A stretch of DNA of 19,438 bases from Ruminococcaceae bacterium UBA2719 (lineage in GTDB: Bacteria; Bacillota; Clostridia; Oscillospirales; Acutalibacteraceae), in contig DEKP01000020.1 in the NCBI GenBank assembly GCA_002353935.1, forward strand, positions 1,840-21,277, in the 5' to 3' direction. The notes beneath the pieces are model-generated. The model had not been told where the DNA came from. It was given only the letters and a program-made list of their open reading frames with translations, and ran no database searches. Made by a program: the position numbers and the translations under genes. Shown here piece by piece: positions 15,035 through 19,438 of the stretch. Position 1 is the first letter of the stretch. The number at the start of each line of letters is the position of its first letter.

Positions 15035-15679
15035 ATGAGTGGGAAAGAAATAAAAAATCAAGAGTCACAAGTCAGTAATCGAACATTAACGATACCTAAT
15101 GTATTGTCATTTTTTCGAATCATATTAATTACTCCGTTTGTTGTTTTTTTCTTGGGAGGACATTACTATCTTGCTGCTATAACAATACTTTTATCAGGAC
15201 TTACAGATTGTTTTGACGGAATGATAGCGAGAAAGCTGCATCAGGAGAGCGAGCTTGGTAAAATTTTAGATCCTTTAGCAGATAAGCTGACTTTGTTGGC
15301 TGTGGGATTGTGTCTGATATTTATAGAGCCATTTGTATTACCGCTTATGGTGATACTTGTAGTAAAAGATTTGCTGATGCTGATAGGTGGTTCTGCTCTT
15401 ATAAGAAGAGGCATTATTCCGCCTAAGTCCAAATGGTACGGAAAACTCGGGACGATGTTGTTTTACATTACAGTTTTTTCTATTGTATTTATGAAAATGA
15501 TAGACCATGAAATTTTTGCATTATCCATAGTTATGTTGTCGATTACATCGGTGGTAATGATATTTGCACTTGTTAAATATATAATAATATTTTTTAGTCT
15601 TATTAAAGAATATAATTCTTCTAAAGATAAAAATCTGCATATGACCGCTCAGGTCACTAAGGATAACTCATCTAAGTAA
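15035..15679 (+). CDS. pgsA: CDP-diacylglycerol-glycerol-3-phosphate 3-phosphatidyltransferase
   Basis: PgsA makes phosphatidylglycerol phosphate from CDP-diacylglycerol and glycerol-3-phosphate in the membrane. The CDP-alcohol phosphotransferase motif D-x2-D-G-x2-A-R-x8-G-x3-D-x3-D is complete: D58, D61, G62, A65, R66, G75, D79, D83. NVLSFFRI (22-29) before it is typical of PgsA. About six hydrophobic helices are present. I use the ATG at 15035 (214 residues, SD GGGG at 15021-15024). The frame is open further upstream to 14930, but that would lie inside cvpA and lack family similarity. The related enzyme types (cardiolipin or phosphatidylserine synthase) cannot be fully excluded from motifs alone. 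Confidence 0.9.
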   Translation: MSGKEIKNQESQVSNRTLTIPNVLSFFRIILITPFVVFFLGGHYYLAAITILLSGLTDCFDGMIARKLHQESELGKILDPLADKLTLLAVGLCLIFIEPFVLPLMVILVVKDLLMLIGGSALIRRGIIPPKSKWYGKLGTMLFYITVFSIVFMKMIDHEIFALSIVMLSITSVVMIFALVKYIIIFFSLIKEYNSSKDKNLHMTAQVTKDNSSK

Positions 15680-15694
15680 AGGAGTATTTTATTA

Positions 15695-18019
15695 ATGTTA
15701 TGTTCTAAATGTAAAAAACGCCCTGCGGTAGTTTTTGTATCGACCAACACAGAAGATGATAAACCCAAAGGCTATTGTCTTGTATGTGCTAAGAGTTTAG
15801 GGATTAAACCTGTGGATGATATGATAAAAAGGATGGGAATTTCTCCTGATGATTTAGAGGCTGTTCAAGATCAAATGGACTCTATAATGGAAAATATGGG
15901 AGATATGAACGATATGGGAGAGCTAGCTCAGTCGCTTGGAATGGAAAATCTTGCACAGCCGTTGTCTGTAGAAGATGGCGATGAAAGCAACGACGGAGAT
16001 GATTTTTCTGCCGGCGGCGCACCTTCGTTCCCCAATTTTTTCAATATGTTTGGCCAAAATCAAGATGTTAATCAGAAACAGGGCAAAAATAAAGATAAAA
16101 AACAGAAAAACAGAAAAAATATTAATTTGTATTGTGATGATCTGACTAAGAAAGCGCTTCAGGGAAAGATAGATAATGTTATTGGAAGAGATAAAGAGAT
16201 AGAGAGAGTAGTTCAAATTTTATCGCGCAGAACTAAAAACAATCCTTGTTTAATAGGAGAGCCCGGAGTGGGAAAAACCGCTATAGCAGAAGGTTTAGCT
16301 CTCAGAATAGCTAAAGGAAATGTTCCCCATAGATTAAAGAATAAAGAAATTCAATTACTTGATTTAACTTCATTGATAGCGGGAACTCAATTCAGAGGGC
16401 AGTTTGAAAGCCGTATAAAAGGGCTTATAAAAGAAGTGAAAGAAGCTGGCAATATTATACTGTTTATTGATGAAGTTCACAATCTTGTTGGTGCAGGAGA
16501 TTCTGAAGGTACTATGAATGCGGCTAATATGTTAAAGCCGGCGCTTTCCAGAGGAGAAATACAGGTAATAGGTGCCACAACCTTTAACGAGTATAGAAAG
16601 CATATTGAAAAAGATTCTGCATTAGAACGTAGATTTCAGCCCGTAAAGGTTGCAGAACCGAATATTTCTGATACTATTGATATTTTGTCAGGCATAAAAG
16701 AATATTACGAAACTCATCATAGGGTAAAAGTAAGTGATAATATTATACGCAAAGCGGCTGTATTCTCTGAGCGTTATATTTCAGATCGTTTTTTGCCGGA
16801 TAAAGCCATAGATTTATTGGACGAAGCATGTGCCTGTGCTTCTTTGAGAAATAAAAAACTTGAAGAGTATGATAGGCTAAACGAAGAAAAAGTTACTCTT
16901 CAAACAACCAAAGAAAAAATATCAAGCGAAGAAACAGTAGATTACGAAGCGCTTGCAACGGTTACAAGTGAACTTGCGCGTGTGGATGAAGCGCTGAATA
17001 ATATTGATTCAGATTCATTAACCGCATCCGTTACTGAAGAAGATCTTGCAAAAGTTATTGAGCTTTGGACCGGAATCCCTCAGTCACATATAAGAGAAAA
17101 TGAACTTTTAAAATTAAAAGATATAGAAAAGACTTTAAAAGAAAAAATCATAGGTCAAGATGAAGCGGTTGATGCACTTTCAAAGGCAATAAAACGCAGC
17201 AGAGTGCAAATTTCGCCCAGAAGAAGGCCGGCGTCGTTTATATTTGTCGGACCTACGGGAGTAGGAAAGACCGAACTTGTTAAGCAACTTTCACAAGAGC
17301 TTTTTGATACGCCGGAGACGTTGATACGCCTTGATATGTCAGAGTTTATGGAAAAGCATTCGGTCTCAAAAATCATCGGTTCTCCTCCCGGATATGTAGG
17401 TTACGATGAAGCCGGTCAAGTTACAGAAAAAGTCAGACGGCGTCCGTATTCGGTTTTGTTATTTGATGAAATTGAAAAAGCCCACCCTGATGTTATGAAT
17501 ATCTTGCTACAGATACTAGACGAAGGTAAGCTTACCGATGCTCATGGAAGAACTGTTGATTTTTCCAATACAGTTATTGTTATGACGTCTAATGCTGGCT
17601 CTGACAAACGTGAGAACGCCTTAGGATTTGGAAAATCTAACGAAGATGCTACAAAAGAAAAGGTAATGAAGGCTCTGTCTGATTTCTTACGTCCTGAATT
17701 TATTGCAAGAGTTGACGAGGTAATTATCTTTAAATCACTTACAAGTGATGATTTTATAAAGATTGCTAATCTTATGTTATCTGAATATATTTCTACCCTA
17801 AAGGAAAAAGGTATAGATTTTAAATTTGACGAAAAAGCATGCGAGTACCTTGCAAAAAAATCCTGCTCAGGAAAGAGCGGAGCTCGTGACTTGCGCAACA
17901 TGATCCGCAAAGAAGTTGAGGATAAAATTACAGAAGCACTAATTTTAGCAGATGAGGGCGGAATTTCAGCAATCTCTATTTCTGCTGATGCTAATGGAAT
18001 TACTATTGAAACTATTTAA
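15695..18019 (+). CDS. ClpE-like AAA+ unfoldase (Clp protease ATP-binding subunit) with zinc finger
   Basis: This is a Hsp100/Clp ATPase that unfolds proteins, probably for ClpP. Residues 1-35 form a four-cysteine zinc finger (C3, C6, C28, C31) as in ClpE, replacing the ClpC N-domain. A methionine-rich acidic region (58-84), a flexible Asp/Gly stretch and a Lys/Asn-rich linker (to about 142) follow. D1 has Walker A GEPGVGKT (188-195), Walker B ILFIDE (255-260) and Arg fingers ERRF (311-314). A short middle coiled coil spans about 383-436. D2 has Walker A GPTGVGKT (519-526), Walker B LLFDEIE (588-594) and a ClpP-docking-type LGF (643-645). At 774 residues it is longer than B. subtilis ClpE because of the linker. 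I see no CtsR-type operator; it appears transcribed from the upstream operon and ends at a terminator. Confidence 0.93.
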   Translation: MLCSKCKKRPAVVFVSTNTEDDKPKGYCLVCAKSLGIKPVDDMIKRMGISPDDLEAVQDQMDSIMENMGDMNDMGELAQSLGMENLAQPLSVEDGDESNDGDDFSAGGAPSFPNFFNMFGQNQDVNQKQGKNKDKKQKNRKNINLYCDDLTKKALQGKIDNVIGRDKEIERVVQILSRRTKNNPCLIGEPGVGKTAIAEGLALRIAKGNVPHRLKNKEIQLLDLTSLIAGTQFRGQFESRIKGLIKEVKEAGNIILFIDEVHNLVGAGDSEGTMNAANMLKPALSRGEIQVIGATTFNEYRKHIEKDSALERRFQPVKVAEPNISDTIDILSGIKEYYETHHRVKVSDNIIRKAAVFSERYISDRFLPDKAIDLLDEACACASLRNKKLEEYDRLNEEKVTLQTTKEKISSEETVDYEALATVTSELARVDEALNNIDSDSLTASVTEEDLAKVIELWTGIPQSHIRENELLKLKDIEKTLKEKIIGQDEAVDALSKAIKRSRVQISPRRRPASFIFVGPTGVGKTELVKQLSQELFDTPETLIRLDMSEFMEKHSVSKIIGSPPGYVGYDEAGQVTEKVRRRPYSVLLFDEIEKAHPDVMNILLQILDEGKLTDAHGRTVDFSNTVIVMTSNAGSDKRENALGFGKSNEDATKEKVMKALSDFLRPEFIARVDEVIIFKSLTSDDFIKIANLMLSEYISTLKEKGIDFKFDEKACEYLAKKSCSGKSGARDLRNMIRKEVEDKITEALILADEGGISAISISADANGITIETI

Positions 18020-18057
18020 GGTGAAATTTTAAATTTAAGAATACTTTAATATAAATT

Positions 18058-18080
18058 AACCCTCACATTTTGTGAGGGTT
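18058..18080 (+). terminator. Terminator at the end of the 13-gene operon
   Basis: AACCCTCACA (18058-18067) pairs perfectly with TGTGAGGGTT (18071-18080) around a TTT loop. The following T-run is short (TTTC), so efficiency may be partial. It lies about 40 bases after the Clp stop codon. Confidence 0.8.
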
Positions 18081-18132
18081 TCAGTATTTAAGATTATTTG
18101 AATTTAAACATATAAAACTGAATTTAGTGATA

Positions 18133-18160
18133 TTGACACAAAAAATATGGGTGGTAAATA
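18133..18160 (+). promoter_or_regulatory. Possible promoter of the downstream membrane-protein gene
   Basis: A perfect TTGACA (18133-18138), a 16-base spacer and TAAATA (18155-18160) with an upstream TG (TGGTAAATA). The -10 is weak, matching the consensus at three of six positions. If used, it would start transcription near 18167, about 95 bases before the ATG at 18263 and inside the small ORF at 18147. Confidence 0.4.
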
Positions 18161-18260
18161 TATCGAAAAAACGCAGATTGCCATAAAAGCATTATTTTCT
18201 AAAATCAAACGAGAATTTTTGTTTTTTATTAAACTTATTTTGATAAGGGAGAGGGTATAA
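18147..18260 (+). CDS. Candidate small ORF (37 codons) coupled to the next gene
   Basis: An ATG at 18147 opens 37 codons ending in TAA at 18258-18260, two bases before the ATG of the next gene. The predicted peptide is basic then hydrophobic (KRE followed by FLFFIKLILI and RERV), as expected for a small membrane-associated peptide. The SD of the next gene (18248-18255) lies inside its last codons, so translation could be coupled. Against it: there is no SD before its ATG, it is short in an AT-rich region, and a candidate promoter -10 overlaps its first codons. Weak evidence only. Confidence 0.22.
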   Translation: MGGKYIEKTQIAIKALFSKIKREFLFFIKLILIRERV

Positions 18261-18262
18261 GT

Positions 18263-19099
18263 ATGAAAGCGTTAAAAAGATATCAAAGAAGACTAATAAA
18301 CAGAGTTAAAGAAAATAGGGGAGTATTTATTCTTTTTACTGTGCTTCGTGTTTTAATAGCTGTCGCGATGATAAGGAGTATTTTCATAGGCAACTATGAG
18401 GGAGCTGCTATATGCGTTTTGGCCTTGCTCCTTTTTTTGGTTCCAAGTTTTTTGGAAGGCGCAATGAAAATCAATATTTCACCGTTGTTTGAAGGAATTA
18501 TTTATTGTTTTATTTTTGCAGCAAATATTTTGGGAGAATTAGCCCATTTCTATTCTCATATTCCAATCTGGGATACAATGTTACATACGCTTAACGGTTT
18601 TTTGTTTGCTGCCGTTGGATTCTCAACAGTTGATTTGCTTAATCGTAATAGTAAAAACATAAAATTATCTCCTCTTTACCTTACCATTGTTGCATTTTGT
18701 TTTTCTATGACAATTGGAGTGCTTTGGGAATTTTTTGAGTGCGGAATGGATTTGTTCTTTAAAACAGACATGCAAAAAGATTTCATTGTCAGCAGTATTA
18801 ATTCTTGCACACTTGATCCAAACCACGATCAGGCTGTTATTGCCGTTAAGGATATTGCCTCTACGCAAATAAAAACGATATCGGGTCAGTTGTTTAATAT
18901 AGAAGGTGGCTATCTGGATATAGGAATTCTGGATACTATGAAAGATTTGTTCGTGAATTTCATAGGAGCGATTGTATTTTGTATCTTTGGCTTTATCTAT
19001 GAAAAATATGGAGAAAGTAAAAAAGTAGCGGCTTATGTTGTAAAAGGACTAAAACTTAAGCCTCAAGAAGAAGGAAACGAAGCTTTAATGCAAAAATGA
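18263..19099 (+). CDS. Polytopic membrane protein, possibly DUF2238/YjdF-like
   Basis: The 278-residue protein has a basic N-terminus and about six membrane helices (near 20-42, 46-64, 75-92, 105-124, 137-156 and 226-246). Polar residues sit in or beside helices in a pattern suggesting a conserved buried site: E91 and H95 (GELAHFY), D104 and H108 (IWDTMLH), N111-G112, E156 and E159 (LWEFFECGMD), and D224/D228 before the last helix. WDTMLH...NGF and GVLWEFFE recall the DUF2238/YjdF membrane family, whose function is unknown; this assignment is tentative. The extramembrane part near 165-220 includes a Cys (C182). The ATG has a strong SD, GGGAGAGGG (18248-18256 region). It stands apart from the upstream operon, behind a terminator. 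Confidence 0.78.
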   Translation: MKALKRYQRRLINRVKENRGVFILFTVLRVLIAVAMIRSIFIGNYEGAAICVLALLLFLVPSFLEGAMKINISPLFEGIIYCFIFAANILGELAHFYSHIPIWDTMLHTLNGFLFAAVGFSTVDLLNRNSKNIKLSPLYLTIVAFCFSMTIGVLWEFFECGMDLFFKTDMQKDFIVSSINSCTLDPNHDQAVIAVKDIASTQIKTISGQLFNIEGGYLDIGILDTMKDLFVNFIGAIVFCIFGFIYEKYGESKKVAAYVVKGLKLKPQEEGNEALMQK

Positions 19100-19148
19100 A
19101 AGTAATGGTAATTTTGTAAAAGATTGTTAATAATGAATCACATTCTTT

Positions 19149-19178
19149 TTGTTAGTTTTATATTTGGATATCTATTAT
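19149..19178 (+). promoter_or_regulatory. Candidate promoter of the predicted RNA at 19185
   Basis: TTGTTA (19149-19154), an 18-base spacer and TATTAT (19173-19178). A start seven bases after the -10 falls at 19185, which is the first paired base of the predicted RNA. The coincidence supports both, but the hexamers are imperfect. Confidence 0.5.
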
Positions 19179-19184
19179 AGCATC

Positions 19185-19315
19185 TTGCCTAACAAAAAAA
19201 GGGGGGAAGTTTATTTAGCTATCGCTTGTTCTACTCTATATGATTATGTTTTTCAGGTTTCCTCCCTAGGTCATTAAGGCAAAGAAAAAAAGCACTTCAT
19301 AAAAAGTGCTTTTTT
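19185..19315 (+). ncRNA. Candidate structured non-coding RNA, unassigned
   Basis: No ORF of note is present, but the plus strand folds into nested helices. P1 is TTGCCT (19185-19190) with AGGCAA (19277-19282), extended by AA/TT across one bulged A. P2 is AGGGGGGAA (19200-19208) with TTCCTCCCT (19259-19267), containing one G-U pair and extended by further wobble pairs to 19212/19255. A 40-base apical region follows. AACAA (19191-19195) could pair with TTGTT (19226-19230) as a pseudoknot. A terminator hairpin closes the unit. P2 has a G-U pair on the plus strand that becomes an A-C mismatch on the minus strand, so the plus strand is favoured. I found no SRP, tmRNA, RNase P or T-box motif. It could instead be the structured 3' UTR of the preceding gene. 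Confidence 0.45.
19285..19315. terminator. Bidirectional terminator between candidate RNA and tRNA-Lys
   Basis: AGCACTT (19291-19297) pairs with AAGTGCT (19304-19310) around a 6-base loop. A-run 19285-19290 and T-run 19311-19315 extend the stem and give a U-tract on both strands. On the minus strand it ends the tRNA transcript directly after the tRNA-Lys CCA; on the plus strand it ends the candidate RNA or the upstream gene. Confidence 0.85.
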
Positions 19316-19390
19316 GGTGACCCATCGGAGATTCGAACTCCGGACACCTTGATTAAAAGTCAAGTGCTCTGCCGACTGAGCTAATGGGTC
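19315..19390 (-). tRNA. tRNA-Lys (anticodon TTT)
   Basis: A complete 76-nt cloverleaf on the minus strand: acceptor GACCCAT/ATGGGTC, D-arm GCTC/GAGC, anticodon stem CTTGA/TCAAG with loop CTTTTAA (anticodon TTT), variable GTGTC, T-arm CGGAG-TTCGAAT-CTCCG, discriminator A and an encoded CCA. Six bases separate it from the upstream tRNA-Gln, so the two are probably co-transcribed. Confidence 0.97.
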
Positions 19391-19396
19391 ATAAAG

Positions 19397-19438
19397 CTGG
19401 GGTGGCAGGGCTCGAACCTACGAATGCGGGAGTCAAAG
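19397..19438 (-). tRNA. tRNA-Gln (anticodon TTG), 3' part, cut by window edge
   Basis: Only the 3' 42 nt are inside the window: anticodon loop CTTTGAC (anticodon TTG), stem half TCCCG, variable CATTC, T-arm GTAGG-TTCGAGC-CCTGC, acceptor half CACCCCA and discriminator G. CCA is not encoded (the next bases are CTT), unlike the neighbouring tRNA-Lys. The 5' half lies beyond base 19438. Confidence 0.9.

Noticed and set aside
17542..17910. 122-codon minus-strand ORF inside the Clp gene
   Set aside because: Lies antisense to the conserved D2 and C-terminal domain; composition is that of a shadow frame.
19185..19284. Identification of the candidate RNA as SRP RNA, 6S RNA or a T-box leader
   Set aside because: No GGAAG/AGCAG SRP loop, far shorter than usual 6S RNA, and no T-box sequence; the RNA is left unassigned.

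Overview
The window looks like chromosomal DNA from a low-GC, Gram-positive member of the Clostridia, probably a gut Ruminococcaceae/Oscillospiraceae-type anaerobe. This is inferred from the AT-rich sequence, strong purine-rich Shine-Dalgarno (SD) sites, group II ECF transporter genes joined to truA, a zinc-finger Clp ATPase, a DUF5711 protein and a complete ruvCAB set. TGA is used as a stop codon. I see no insertion sequence, phage gene, CRISPR array or other mobile element.

Layout. Bases 1-431 are AT-rich and non-coding, with several short palindromes. A DegV-family gene follows (432-1298, +), closed by a strong bidirectional terminator shared with a convergent GH13 amylase-type gene (1451-3121, -). 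That enzyme carries an unusual C-terminal DUF1653 domain. A divergent promoter pair at 3150-3235 drives the amylase leftwards and, rightwards, a three-gene unit: a four-helix membrane protein, a small lipoprotein and a short formate/nitrite-transporter (FNT) family protein. The rightward promoter has a near-perfect dyad exactly in its -35/-10 spacer. A terminator at 4891-4919 closes this unit.

A near-consensus extended -10 promoter at 4966-4994 begins a run of 13 co-directional, tightly spaced or overlapping genes to 18019, with no internal terminator that I can see: ruvC, ruvA, ruvB (Holliday-junction processing), glmM (cell-wall amino-sugar precursor), an RlmI-like methyltransferase, ecfA1-ecfA2-ecfT (energising module for vitamin uptake), truA (tRNA pseudouridine), a DUF5711 membrane protein, a CvpA-family protein, pgsA (phosphatidylglycerol phosphate synthesis) and a ClpE-like AAA+ unfoldase. 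This is a housekeeping superoperon of genome maintenance, envelope, RNA modification and protein quality control. ruvC seems to lack a standard start codon and may begin at ATT.

Right end. After a terminator at 18058-18080 comes a separate polytopic membrane protein (18263-19099), possibly preceded by a small coupled ORF. Next is a 131-nt stretch (19185-19315) with promoter, nested helices and terminator that looks like an unassigned structured RNA gene. Two minus-strand tRNA genes close the window: tRNA-Lys(TTT), and a tRNA-Gln(TTG) cut by the window edge.

Most of the window is ordinary core genome. The points most worth following are the candidate RNA at 19185-19315, the GH13-DUF1653 fusion, the dyad promoter at 3207-3235 with two ATGTGA start sites, and the ATT start of ruvC.
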